64,000 nt of DNA from Pipra filicauda (Eukaryota > Chordata > Aves > Passeriformes > Pipridae). The number at the start of each line of letters is the position of its first letter. Position 1 is the first letter of the stretch. The DNA lies in contig NW_024103452.1 in NCBI RefSeq assembly GCF_003945595.2, positions 4,503,524-4,567,523 on the forward strand, in the 5' to 3' direction. A model generated the notes under the pieces. It saw only the letters and a list, made by a program, of their open reading frames with translations. It was not told where the DNA came from and ran no database searches. The position numbers and the translations under genes are program-made. Below are positions 12,206 to 25,800 of this stretch, one piece after another.

Positions 12206-15200
12206 TCATCTGTGGGCATTTGTGCTGGTGCAAAGACTTTGCTGGACCACTGTTCACCATCACTGCAGCAAAGGTACAGGTGTAGACTGAAGGATGATGA
12301 TAAATCACTTCATGCTACCTGATAATCCATTTCCAGTTTAACAAAGCATAATAGTAAGCTGGCTTACTTTGAAACATCTGCTTAACACTGTTATGCTTAT
12401 AGTTGGGGCTTTGATTAAGTGCTTTGATGCCTTTAAAGTCTAACTAGAAAATAAAAAGAAATGACAAAGTGTTAAAGTCAAAACTACCTCATTTTTTTTT
12501 TTCTAATTTATTGACAGATAAGAACTTCTCAAGACTTCATGATACAAAGTTACACACTAGAAAGTCAAAGGTGCATTTTCCAGGTCATGCATCATGCTTA
12601 CATTGATTTTCATTAGATTCTTAATGTTGGATCAGCCATTATCTACTATGTCAACATGCATTAAGAGCTACCATTAAATAGCTTTTTATTTATTTAACTT
12701 CAGCTTGAGAGGTGGAGAGGCCTGCTTTACTGAAGGCTTTCTTACCAAGAATGTTAAAGAAAAATTTAAAGTGTTACACCTGCTACAGACAAAAATATCT
12801 AGTCAGAGTTTATACAGAGCTTAAACTTTTTTTTCCTTTGATTTGTTTATACAAGGTAGCAGTGTTTTTAGTCAATGTTGATCTGCACACTGAAACTGTA
12901 TTTTTCCCTTTGTTCCACAGTCCTGACCATAATACCAGAAATTTCTTTCTTTTTTCTTTTTAGGAAGACGTTAAATATGGTCAAAAAACATAAAAGAACT
13001 CAAGACAATAGGCCAGGTGGATACTAAGTGAAAACAGATTAGAATAGGTGGAATCTTACAGAGCAGAAGCATTGTCACTATGTTCTATTTATATTGTCCT
13101 TTCATCTGCTGTTAGCTATGAATGATTTTGCTTAGAATATCTTCCCGAAGAACACTTATGCGAAGATAGGAAGATAAGCATTGTAGCTTTGCTTCCTTTT
13201 AGTCAAGTAAATAGCTGTAGGCTTAACTGACAAAAGATATGCTAAACACAGACAGCTTCCATTTGGGATTTTTTTTTTAACCTTCCACCTTCATAGTTCC
13301 TTTTCATTTTTTGGGAGAGTAGGGTAGCATTTTCAGAAAGTAGAGAAGAAGAATCTTATTGGTGGGTGGATTAATTTATTGTTTACTTGGTTTTCCAGCT
13401 GTTTTCAAGGTATTCAGGAGTATTTCAATCTTTTAAAGAAACATACAAAGATAGTTACACAGAAGAGCTCAGTGGTCTGGATCTTGAGAATTATTTACAT
13501 TCTTCAGTTTCAGTTTCAAAGATTTCAGGTCCCCAGTCTGTAACATGTGAAATCTGCTTGACATAATGATAAAAATAAAACTATGTCTTTTTAACTCATG
13601 TTAGCTTGGCAAAAGAAACAAAATAGTGAAATGAATTCAGTCTTTCCTTACAAGTCATCAAGAAAATCACTCTTTAATTTAGTTCATAGTTTTAACAAAT
13701 AGTGGTGAATTGATTTATTTGGTACAATGGGATAAAAATCTTCATTTTGCAGCCAGGCTAAGAGATAACAAGCTAAGTTTTTTTGGTCAGAAAAAAATAA
13801 TGGAAAATATTGATAATTAATTAGTAATAAACTCATGGCAGTGATTTGGGATATTTCAGTTATTTTATGTACAACTACATTATTTGCTTAAGTATCCTTT
13901 GAGGATTTCAGCACAGTAGTATTAGCAGATAAATGCTACTACTTACTAGTTGCACAAAGACAGCAAATGAATTAGTTGAATAATTGTGTACAGTACTTGG
14001 ATTTGTAATGGGCTACCCAGTCCAAATAATCCACCAAATAGGAATATCAGTGAAGGAAAAACAAAATACTAAAAATAGCTTAATTCTATTTTAGAGATTC
14101 AAAAAATACACTTGGCTATTCTTGTCAGGGACAGCAAAGTGGTGAAAAGTGGGTCTCCTTTAAGGTGTGTGAGAATTCTCTTGGAAGTCAGGGGGACTGC
14201 ACTGTTTGCTTTAAGTTACAGAGGTATTTAAGTGCTTTGCTGTAGTGCCTACCATTGCACTGGACAGGGCTTGTATTCCTCAGTTCCTCCATCAAGAAAC
14301 TGCATTTCAGGGAGCACTTCTCCCCAGAGCTAGCTTTAATAACCTGGCCTGTTTTTGGAGATACTGGCATGTGACAGCTATAACCCATTGCAGGATCATG
14401 TGTTTCAGGATGAGACTGACTTGGTGACACATGAATGTACCAAAGGCTCAGTTCTTCTCTATTATACTCACATTAATATGCACAAGTTATTTTGGAAAAA
14501 ACTATCCTCAGCCGTATATACTTAACATCATAATTTTGTTTGACTTCCAACATAGATTATTTTCATTCATAAGTTTTCTTTAAATTCAGCCAAAGGAAGT
14601 GGAACCACATATGAAGTCAAAGGAAATCCTATACTAAAGATACCTTGTGGAAATTGCAACAGATTCTTGAAGAAAGTTTCACTTGCTCATAAAAATCTTT
14701 TCATCCATGTGTTCCTACATAGCTATACAAATTATGCCTCCTCAAAATCTCCACTGAATCCTTTATCTGTATTTTTCACCCTCTGACTAAACTTTGGCAT
14801 GACTAAGAGGAAAAAAAAATCATTTCTACTTGACAATCCTTGATAGAAACTTAATCTCTCTATCAGCACTGGCATGTGCATTGCACTGTATACATCACAC
14901 CTACTCTGAAGCAGCTCTCTCATTCCTTCAGGATAATTCCTTTATGACCGTCTGAGTACTGAACAGAACATGTATAAAGCAACTGGCAGATGTTCTTAGT
15001 AAATCATTGAGAGGCTCCCATTAAAAATTAGCCACCTGCATATTTATCTGTTCTTTTCTAAGTATCAATAAATTATTTAGAACACCAAAATGTCTGTTTG
15101 AATTTATCAGTATATTCTTGTTCATAGGTATTTCTATTTCAGTTTCTCAGGAATCAAAATATATGAGAACTCTTTAAATATAATTTTTAATTTATGGCAA

Positions 15201-18150
15201 GCAGTATATTTGTTGGGTAAAGTAACTCAATTCCTGCCCACCCCACCCCATTCCCCCCCATAAAACAACCAAAAGTCAAAACAAAAAAAACAAAACAAAA
15301 CAACAACAACAAAAAACAACAAAACTTTAAAAGATACAAGGTATTCAAGTTTCATCAGTTTTAGTACTTGCTTTTAGGATCAAAATAACTAACGCCACCC
15401 GTCAGATGTGCAGGTCCAAAGCATTCCTAATGTAGTCCTTCTCTTTGGGGACAGACAGCATGAAATTTGCTACCTGCTGATTCTAATAGGTTTCATCTTA
15501 CTTTCAAAAGTGGTCCATTGACAATAGCAACACAAAACCTCCTCTTTTTATTTGTGCTTAGGTGCAGTGAGAGAATTATGTCGACAGATTCCGCTGTTAA
15601 GAATCTTTTTTGACAACTGAAATTCGGTAACATTTAAATCTCTTGTCTGCTTTTGGTTTTTTCCTCCTGATTCTTGTCACCATGGCATAATGTAGCTAAC
15701 TGAAAGGTGTGTGGGTTTTTGGTCTCTGCTCAAGTTCAGTAAAGCTCTAGATAGAAACTATGAAATTAACAATTTCTGAATACGTGCACATGTGGAGATC
15801 AAACAAATGGTCAGATCCCTGGCATTTATTTGAAATCTGGCATTAGGTGGTAGTTCTTAAAGTTCTTAAAATTTAAAGCAGTTCCATCTGCAACTAATCA
15901 GCTGCCTCAGGATTGTACATGTGAGACAGGGGATCAAATAATAGCTTGAAGATCACCTGGACCTCATAAAAGCCTGCTAGGAGCTGGGTTGAGGGGGAGA
16001 GGTGAATAGTCAGGCTGGCTCTGGTAAGAGGGTTTGAATTGACAGAAAGAGAATAATTAATACCTTGAGCTTCTGCTGAACTATTTTGTTCTGAACCAGT
16101 CATACTATGTGTTTCATGGAAAAGCACTAAAAGTTTGTACTAGGAAGTATTTCACATGATTATAGTTTAATAGGGCACTTACAGTTAGGGATTTTTCCTT
16201 TCATGAGCTTGATTTTTCTTACAGATTCCAAAATTTCTGCAAATAACTAGGTCGATATGTAACTAGGTTCTTGTTCTGATTCATCCTGTCTTTTTCACAG
16301 TAAAAGCTGCTTAGTGAAGTTGGATGATAAAAATACTATACATGGTAGCATTTTCCCTTTTAATAAAGGATTTCAGCTTCACTATCAGAAGGTTCTCTTA
16401 ACACTCAGTATAAGAAGAAAATGGTATCTTGTCAAGGATTTGATCTTTATTTTTTTTCTTTTGGAAAAAGAAAGCTTTTTCATGGCTTTGAATTCTAAGC
16501 TGACACAGGTATCTGCCAAATTGTCAGAAGGGTAAATGAGAAACCACAGTATGCTTCTTTATCATTTCTGACTGTTCAGCTTCTTAAACATGGAACTACC
16601 CAGAAATTCCCCACTGTAGTAGCCTCATGCACCAGCTAATGAGACCTGATGTCTACCCTGAGTACAAAAGTGTCCAGGGAGGGGGATATCAAAAAATTTA
16701 GCTGAGATCTTGCTATTATCATGTTACACGTCTTAATGCTCATGCATATCTTGAAAGCTCTGCTCCACTGCTAAGGTTAGGAGAGGATAATAATGTATTG
16801 ACACAAAAAGGGAACTCAAGTTGAGAGTGGAAATAAAATGCACCTCTAAAAATTGGCTTGCTTTTGATTGATGTTACTGAAGAAAGTTACACAAGGGTGT
16901 TGTAAAGAGTGAAATGGAGATGTTGAGCTTCGGATGTAAAATAAACCAATTAAACCACACTTTGATATCAGATGAAGTCACACATGATGACCTGGTCAGA
17001 CCAACAGCATTAGTGAATAAAAGCAGAAACTTCATCAAAACCAGATGCTACATCAGGATTTAAGTATCATAAGCATAATATATTTGGAAGTCAGTACCGT
17101 GAACAAGGTATTGTGAACTCATCCTCTATTTTGAATATATGCAAAATGCCCTGAAGGAAGCACACAACTTAAACCATAGTCTTAAAAGAAGATGAATAGG
17201 GCTATATAAATAGAGAAAAAAAGAGGAAAAGAATCCAGCCCTTGTTGCTATGTTACTAGTCTTTGGAGGAAGATCATTCACACATAGGAATCAATGTCAG
17301 TTCTGTATTTTTTTTAGTTTTCCTCCTGTGTCATAACTCTCATAGTTCCTGGCTGGGAAACATATGATAACAGGGCCAAATCTTAATAAATTCTGAGCAG
17401 GGTACTCCAGCTGAACAGAGCATATTTTGAGCAGAGAGATTCAATAATTGCTCATAGCAGGAATTGTAGACTTTTATTAATTGTATGCTGAGGCTGGGGA
17501 GTGCATTAAGGCACTTGGAATGTGTGGCATGGAAGCCAGAAGAGCTCCAGGAGACACCGTGGCTGAGAGGACACATTACTGGAACATTACTTAATTCTAC
17601 CTCTGCAACTAGGGACAAGGGGGGAGGGAAAGCAGTGCCACAGCATCAAGGTCAGTATTGCCAGAGCAAGGCTTTGTTATTCTAAATGCTGCTGAAACAC
17701 AAACAGTCCTGATCCAAAAGAGTTGCAGTCTAAGTGAAAAAGCACAAGAAATACACAGACTCACAAACAGGAAGATGTTGGGAATCATGTTTTTGTTTAG
17801 AGTAGCAGACAGAAATCTCACCACAACCAGGATCTCTTTGCTTCCATCTCATGGAAGCTCTTAGATCTCCAACCAGGGAAAGAAAGCAGATATATTAAAA
17901 TTAAAACCTGTGTAATGAAGAAATCTTCCACAACAAGTTTACATCTAAGAAACAGTGAAAGCAGTAAATTAATCTTTCATTTATTTCCTTCGTGCTTTCA
18001 CTTGAAAGAGTCTAGGGTCAGACCAGAATATGGTCAGGGGGCTGAAGCATGTGATATCCAAGCAGAAGTCAGGAGCCCTCCATGTAGAGAAAGAGGAGTC
18101 AGAGATGACATCTTATTGCTACCTTGAGCTATTGTAGTTTAAAATTAGCC
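12206..18150. other. Gene-free AT-rich stretch
   Basis: No gene, RNA gene or element could be supported apart from the A/C-rich tract at 15236-15325. Open frames are all under 95 codons and unrecognised. Confidence 0.45.
15236..15325. repeat. A/C-only low-complexity tract
   Basis: About 90 bases are nearly free of G. They begin with C-rich runs (CCCCACCCC, CCCCCCC) and pass into (CAAAA)n and (CAA)n runs. The reverse strand reads as a T/G-rich tract. Confidence 0.85.
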
Positions 18151-18214
18151 CTGCTGTGAGTGCTGGGGTTGATCAGATGACCTCCAAAGGCCTTTTCCAA
18201 CCTTTTATTTTATG
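18151..18214 (+). mobile_element. CR1 LINE, 3' end fragment
   Basis: GGGTTGATCAGATGACCTCC followed by AAGGCCTTTTCCAACC is the CR1 3' UTR signature in + orientation. The terminal octamer is decayed to TTTTATTTTATGG. This is a short, old, 5'-truncated copy with no coding sequence. Confidence 0.8.
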
Positions 18215-19574
18215 GCTGTAGGAATAGGGTCTGTAAACTGTCAAAAATGAGTATTCTTCAAAAAATATTTCCCCCAATGAACTTAACATACAGCATCATG
18301 ATATTGTGAAAATCAGAACAATTACAAACACTGCTATGACACATTTTGGGACTGAAGATGAAAATAGATGAGGGATCAAAAAGTTCTTAGTTAATCTGTG
18401 ACAATGCAGCTTAAAGGCAAGAAAAAGCCAGCTGTATGGCTTCAAACAGACACAAATATTAGGATAGCTAGTTCCCCAAAGGGAAGCTCTTCCCCCTCCT
18501 TTCCAAATAAAATACCCCTCGCTGCTATTGCATAAGCATTTTGTTCCATTTATTTGTCTTTCTAGCAGGTAACCTCAAAGCTTGTCTCTGCAATATATTT
18601 AGAAAACTTCTTAAACTCCTAAAAGATTAGGGCAGTACCCAAAGTATAAGTAAAATGTTTTCTTTATCTTCCCAAATGGAAATTCTGGAGGTATTCCTCA
18701 AATATGCATTTTAATATGCATACACCTCTCTGGCTGGACATGACTGTAATAATTAATAGTGATATTTTCTCTTTTTCACAGGTCAAACCAAATAATTTCC
18801 AGTGGATATCGTAGTGGATATCTTTATGATATTTCTAAGGAAAAGCCTAGTTCAGCAATTTAAATGCTAACATAGATATTAAGGGAGGTCTGCTTACATA
18901 TGGAGCTGCAACTCCTGTAAGGCAGCAGAGATCTTGTGAGGGAACACACTTTTTAAAAGTGTCTGAAGCAATTTAAATATGATCCATGAATGACTTCTCA
19001 GTGGATTAGCCCCTAACCTTTAACTTTCCTGACATTAGTCACATCTCATTTTGACATCTATAATGGAATATTCTCCTATTCAATTGCTTTAAAAATGTCC
19101 GGTTTGACTTCCAATTGACCTCTGATGAGAGCTTAGCTCTTTAAAAAGTTTTAACAGTTGTGGCTTCATTCTTCTTTCTGTAAGAGACTAATGATAGGTG
19201 GAAATTATTTCTATAAAGTAGCAAAAAATACAGCGGAAAGTATTTCTTGTTATTAAAAATAATTAAATAAATTATTTTGGGCTTGCTTCCTTCTATTAAA
19301 TCTGTAGAAGTTTTTTATCCCAAGCAACCATAAAATAATTCTTAGGTGTTCCTCTTATCTACAGGGGAAATAAATACAATAAACATTATTACAGGGAAAA
19401 CCCCAGCAAATTTAAAGGAAGAATACATTTGAACTGAGCACCACACTGGTAATGAGATATGTGTTATTTCTTGCAAAAAAATTATCTGAAATGGTATTTC
19501 AAAACACACCTCTGAAATCTCACTAAGTAAAGTATTTAGAAGGATACCTTAAGTATCTTAAAGACACTTTAAGA

Positions 19575-19616
19575 TTTACATTTACATTTACATTTACATT
19601 TACATTTACATTTACA
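19575..19616. repeat. (TTTACA)7 perfect hexanucleotide microsatellite
   Basis: Seven uninterrupted TTTACA units span exactly 42 bases with no mismatch. Such a pure array is likely length-polymorphic. It is not a telomeric repeat (TTAGGG). Confidence 0.97.
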
Positions 19617-20783
19617 CTGGTAAATGGTAGTTCTAGATCCTTGGATGGCCAATGATGAAAGTTTTCATTAAAGAAAAAGACATAAAAATTTTGTATAGCA
19701 TTTCCATGAAGTCTTTAAGTGAGATTCTGGATTCAGAAGTCAAAATAGGATCAGCACCTTAATCTAAGACTTGTACTGATGAGAAAGGCCCTAAAAAATT
19801 TACCCTAATTTGTCCCTTAGGACAACAATTTTTCTCCCTTTCATGTAACGGAAAATATTAATTAACTTTAATGGCTTATGTAGAGGATATTTATTGTCAT
19901 CCCATTAGCCTTTGCTCCCTCACAGCTGGTAGGATTCATGTCAATTCAGCTACATTAAAATACGAGGGCACTACAAAACTGCTGATAGAGATGCTTTCTT
20001 AAGAAATCAAATACAAATAAAAATCCACATACATAATATAGTTGGAGAACATTGAGCTTACTCTCATCGATTATCAAGTCTAATGAATGATTTGAAAATT
20101 GAATGGCATTGGCATGTGTCATCAGGACCAAATTCATCTGCAAAAACATTTTTTTTTTTATGATGAGAACAGAGGGTTTTTTGAAATTATTAGAAGTGGT
20201 TACTTATTTAAACCAAAGATTATTTTATATATCTTGGTGTTTGGGTGTCAAATATGATACCATCTGTTGGGCTGGAAGTCCAGCATTTGGAAAATTGTAA
20301 GACAGAAAATCCAGGAAATTCTAAAGTTTGTTCTGTACTACATTGGATGAATTCCTTAAAGATATAGTGCCAGCTACCAATACTGACTATGCACAGACAC
20401 TCTGTGTTCCTTGGGTATCTACTTGACAAGAGTTTTGAAACAGTGGTCTAATTAATAATGTTTTAATATGTTAATTTTAAATTAGAAAATGCTACTTAGA
20501 AGCAGTCTATTGTTATTCTCTTTTGGCAAGGAAATCCAAATCAGGAACATTCCTAATCCATCACCCCAGCAGAGCTTCTTCTTCTCATGGTGCACAGATA
20601 CTCATAGTGACTGACAGGATGCTAAAACTTGATCAGCTTTTCAAATGATCATATATGGCAATAGATTCTGATCTCCTTTATACTTTTATTGTATTTCAGC
20701 AATCACATGGAGTCTGGGATACCACAGGGAAAAGGTGCCAACTAGCCAGGGCTGTAAAATGAATAATGAGAAAGAATGTACCA

Positions 20784-20796
20784 CCCCCCCCCCCCC
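20784..20796. repeat. C13 homopolymer
   Basis: Thirteen consecutive C bases are followed by TCCT. This is a site where sequencing and assembly length errors are common. Confidence 0.95.
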
Positions 20797-22422
20797 TCCT
20801 GAATATGAAAGTATTTTCTGGTTTGAATCTTTGAGTCTAAAGCAAAGTGTTATAATCAACATCAGCTATTTTTGTTCGCTGCAAGAACAGGAGAAAACAT
20901 TCCTATCTACAGTTTTGGAAATGTTTTCCAAAATCTATGACTGGAAACTAAAAGAGGAATGCTGTTTCTCAACAACTGTGAAACCATGAAGACAACAAAC
21001 AGATACATACTTTCCAGCCTGCATTTTATTAGAAAGATTATGTATTATATTACTGCAGCACAGTTTTTAGCTAACTGAACACACTCAGTATTTTGAAGGG
21101 TTAGAAACTTTTCAGCATAAGCTGAGATGAAACTTATATTTACTATACCTGACAATTATCTTACTTCATCAAAGTGTGAAAACTGATTTCAGTAATATGC
21201 TACAGTATTTAGTTAATAAGATACAGAAACCACCAAGACATTAGGAAATGACTGACAGAAAGGAAAGGACAAGACCAACAAATACAGAAGAAAAAGGATC
21301 TTTTGGGAAATTCAGGTGCTAGCCTCTGTATTCTGACTTCATTACAGATAGTTTATTAGTTGTTCTCGTGTAAGTAAAACTGAAAAAAAAAAAAAAGACG
21401 GAGAACAAAAGAAAAAGTCACTTTTTACAACTAGGTTCGTGGGCGGTATGCTATGTGCATCAGCTACACAGATCAAAATACATGCGTGAAGTTTTAATTA
21501 AATGACTAGGACTAGGACTCCTGTCTTTCAAATGTCTAAGACATTTTAGCAGTCTAAAGGTAGTAGTCACCTTAATTTTAAGATGGGCAAGTCACCGATA
21601 TGATTTAGGAGCCTCTGTCCCATGGCCACCTAAATGTGAGGAGCTCAAGGGTAGTTGCCTCAGGTTACTGTACTAAGCTTGTTTTCAGTCTATGAGATCT
21701 GTGAACGACCTATGGGAAAAAAAAAAACATTATCCCTCCAAATGATTCCAACTCTAGAGGTTCTCTAGGGCTTCTCACAGAGAAGAAAATGTATGGAAGT
21801 TGTCTGCTTGTATATTGCTACTGTGTCCCACTATCCATATTCCTTCACATAGTTGTGTACGTTAGGGACTCTGCGGGATGAAGAGTACTAACTTCAGCTG
21901 GTTTTTCTTTCTGAGGAATCTGTATGGATCAAAACTTCATTATCCAGGCTATACACCACCAGATCAAAGCAATCCTTTATTTTGATCCCTGGAAGCCACT
22001 TTCCTAGGGAGAGATGATTTCCCTCCCTCACCACATATCTACTTGGTAAAGATGACTCTATGTTGATATTACTGTTAAACTCCTAACATTTATGAATTTT
22101 GAATTCTTATTCAAGTGCAAGACAATATCATTGTATGAGGATTTTTACTCTATATTCTAGAAACTGCGCTTATTTCCTGGCTGTCTTTAGGTGTTTGTCT
22201 TGCTAATCATCTACTTCAACATGTCTTGCATGATCTGAAGGGGATAAATTTGGGGTTTTCTTTAATCTTATGAAAGACTGACAATTCTGTTGTCATTTTT
22301 GAGCTGCTGCTATTTCCCCAGGAAACAAGGTGTGTGCATTTGCATTGGCTGCCTCCTTATCCATCTGTTAATTTGTCTCCCTGTGTTCTCTTCCTAATCA
22401 CCTTTGAACACTTCACACAAAT

Positions 22423-22851
22423 TTGAAAGGACAAAGTCTAAAAAAAAAATTCAGTTCCTGCAAGTTTTGTGAAAACAGTCATCTACCTATCGGAAAGAGA
22501 TTTGAATTGGCAGCCCCGTGGTGGGAAAGACAGATCAAATTCAGACAGATAAGACTCCTAGATCAGACAGACAGAACTATATATTGCACCCAGACAGATG
22601 GCTGGCCTGTCAGCATGGCAATAAAGAGCGTGTGTACTTCAGGATTATCAGCGGCACATGTTAAATATTTCCCAATTGTTGCCTATGTCTTGCCATGGTT
22701 ACTGCTGCAGGAAGGTTTGGGTCATAAAGAACACAAATCTATAAGAGATCAGCCTTCATTAGCTTCACAGCACATCAGCAAATTCAAAATGCCTTTTGGT
22801 CTTTCTCCTTTTATGTTTGCATCAGGGACTTACAATATCAAATCAGAATAA
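22423..22851 (+). other. Longest open frame in the window; coding status unknown
   Basis: A 142-codon stop-free frame ends at TAA 22851. It opens at TTG, not ATG, and the first in-frame ATG lies about 64 codons in, so it is not a conventional complete gene. Its product shows no signal peptide, repeated motif or domain I recognise. The part at about 22490-22700 is less AT-rich than its flanks and contains short blocks (TGGCTGGCCTGTCAGCATGG, AATATTTCCCAATTG) that resemble vertebrate conserved non-coding elements. It could be a conserved enhancer, an exon fragment or a chance frame. No family is claimed. Confidence 0.2.
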
Positions 22852-25800
22852 GTTTTTATTGTTTTTCTTTTCTTAAACCAAACAACCTTATAAAAAATGT
22901 TTAATACATAAAAGCATCTGAAATCTTACTATATGTCTTCTCCTTTATTTGAATTGAGACCAAACAAAAAGGAAAACTTATTTCCAGAAATGTATCAACT
23001 AAGAATACCAGTCATAGTGCCTTCAGGAAAAAGTAGATACAAAAGACATACCGATAAAGATTCTATTTATAACACATGAATTGTATATCCAAAGTGTGAT
23101 GATTCACTCAATAAGTCAGCAATATATTTGCTGAGTTTGTACTTCCTAAACTATTGCAACTTCAAGACAGCAAAATCTTTCTTATAGGAAATTTGCAATC
23201 ACATTTTTGCTTTACCTAATGTAAAGAGTGATGCTTTTCAAGAACATTGCACACCCATTGAGATAACAGAATTTGAGGTTCAGGTTCTTTTTATTGCTCA
23301 CTGTAAGTTAGTGTAACTGCAACACTTAGAAGCCATTGTATGACAAGTGAAGACATGGAAGTTAAACTCCTCAGTTGAGAGAATTGAGGTGGAACAGAAA
23401 AGGTCTGTTTGCCACCATCTCACCTCTCAAACCCAGAGCTCACTTAGATCTCCTCAGCCATCTCTTCTTAGTCTTTCCTTTAGGTGTTTCTCTTTCACTG
23501 GAAAAGAAGGATTACAGATCTGTCTATGCTGACTTTCCTCCTGTAGAGAAATTTTCATCCTTCTTTGCTTCACAGAGTGTAATAGACAACTTTGTGCAAC
23601 ACAGGCTCTGCCTGACACCAGAGGCTCTGCCTGACACTGGGACAAGCTCTTATGCTTCTAGGGCTGCTGCCTACACGTGCAATGGTAGAATGGTAAAATG
23701 TGGACTGACAAGGTGTAGTACATACATGACATAATGACCAGTTAGAGTATGCAGCGCATAATGGTTGGCTATACTAAATTAAATGTTCATTAAACATGAC
23801 TTTATGAAAACTTTTGATGAAAATACTAATGATTTATAAACCGTTTAAACAGCTTTGCTTATCTTTACTATCATTTGAATTGACCCTCTGTGGCTACAAA
23901 ACAGAGAAAAATTTAAAATGTAAGATATTGCTTTTGTTTTCAGCTCTGCCACAGATTTCCCAAGTCTATATAAATTGACTTTCTTATATACTATAGCACC
24001 CACCTCTAAACTTCAAGGTCTGTTTTAAGGATACATTCATTAATGTTTGTAGGGTGCCAGAGATGCCTAACTGATCCTGAGGAAATTAATTATACCTACT
24101 AAGAGCAAAATAGGGCCAGGAAAGTAACTAGCTGACAAATCTTAGAAGTGTTAGTTCATTATTTATATTGTACAGAGTTTATACTAGACTAATTATTGAA
24201 CTTCCTTTCTTTTCCTACTTCTTGTTATATAAATCACACCACTCCTTTCAGTTTCCTTCCAGAATAAACCTAAACTGTAGAGGTACAAAGTCCAGGCCCA
24301 CAAGTAAATCATTCACAAAGGTTAGTTTATTAAGAAGCATTTAAAATGGAGTTTCATTTAGGCTTTGGCTTCCTCAGAAATGATGAAACAGTGTTATGCA
24401 AGGGAAATTTTGTTGCGAATCCTGTGTGGTCCACCCCAAGATAAAAACCTACTTACTGCTGCTACAAAGTCCTGGGTGAGGCATGGGGTAACAAATACAT
24501 CATTTGAAGTCCTCTCAGCACTAACAAGCCAAATCTCCAACCCAATGCACACAAGTGGCACAGTGAAAATTCATAGAAAATTCAGTAATGAAAAGTCCTG
24601 GCTATCATTAGGTCAATTTTTAAAAGGTCATGTTTCTACAGCTCAAAGTTTATATTTAAATGTGGGAGTTCTGTGCTAGGTCTAGTGTAGATAATATGCT
24701 GTTTCTATGGAGGGGAATCACTGTAATTCAGCATGCAGAGGGGGATGGAGAGGAAAGGGGAATTAGAGAAATCCTTGTTGCCTAACTTGTGTACAGAGGG
24801 CCCTCTGGCTGTAAGGTGCGTGTCACCAACACAGAGAGGAGCTTGTATCAGGCTGAATGAAAGAAAGAAGCCATGGATTTCAATAACCGCAAAATAAAAA
24901 TACAAACCAAAAATCAGTGATACAAATAGTAAACAATAGCTCTCTTCATGTATCTAGCCCTACATAATGCTAAATTATTGGAAAGATCTAGGAGTGGAAA
25001 AAGAGAAATGTAGTTTTAATGAAATAACATCATTGTAGTTCCAGGTTTCATTCTGCTAACTTATTTCCATGAATACCTAAAACTTTTTAAAGTTAAAACC
25101 TACAAAGAACAGGAAAGAACTTTTCCTGGTGGAATGAAAAAGCTTCTCTGATGAAAAATAAATCCAAATTACAGTGAATCTTTTAGTCTGGTAACTATTT
25201 TTTAATCACTTGTCAGGTATTGTTATCTCACTTCTTAAGCTTTGTAGCTGTTCACACTGGAATAGTAAAGTTGGTCTCACAGACCAAGACCAAAGGAATA
25301 TCAACCAGATCTTGACAACAAATTTTGGACAAATTAAAATGAGGACTAAAGAAAGTCAAAGGTGGGACTGAAATGGGAATGCACCGCTGACCTGACTTGT
25401 TCGTTTACTCAGAACTTCAAAGGAGAGAATAATGTAGAAGAATACAGCACAAAAGGCATAAAATACCAAAAGAGATAAACATCTATGAAACATTAAACAG
25501 ATTTTCACCTAAAACAACCTCTGCATTACATTTAAATTTTATTCCTGTATTTTCAAGATCTTGCTATGGTTTCAGTGAAATTATTGCTTTTGCAAACTTA
25601 ACACAGTGGGACAATCAGTTTTCTAGTTTTTCATTATGAGTTTAAAAACATATTTTAATCTGTACTAGACTGAACCCTTGTCCAATATCTAAAATTTCCT
25701 GGAAAATATTTGCTAAAATTTTGAATTAATATTATTCAAATGCATCATTTCAAAGAAGTTTTGCCAAGTTCTTTTCTAGTATTTGAGAAACTTGTATATA

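Larger units (their letters stand above)
18215..22422. other. Gene-free stretch with microsatellites
   Basis: No gene was recognised. It holds the (TTTACA)7 array at 19575-19616 and the C13 run at 20784-20796. Confidence 0.45.
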
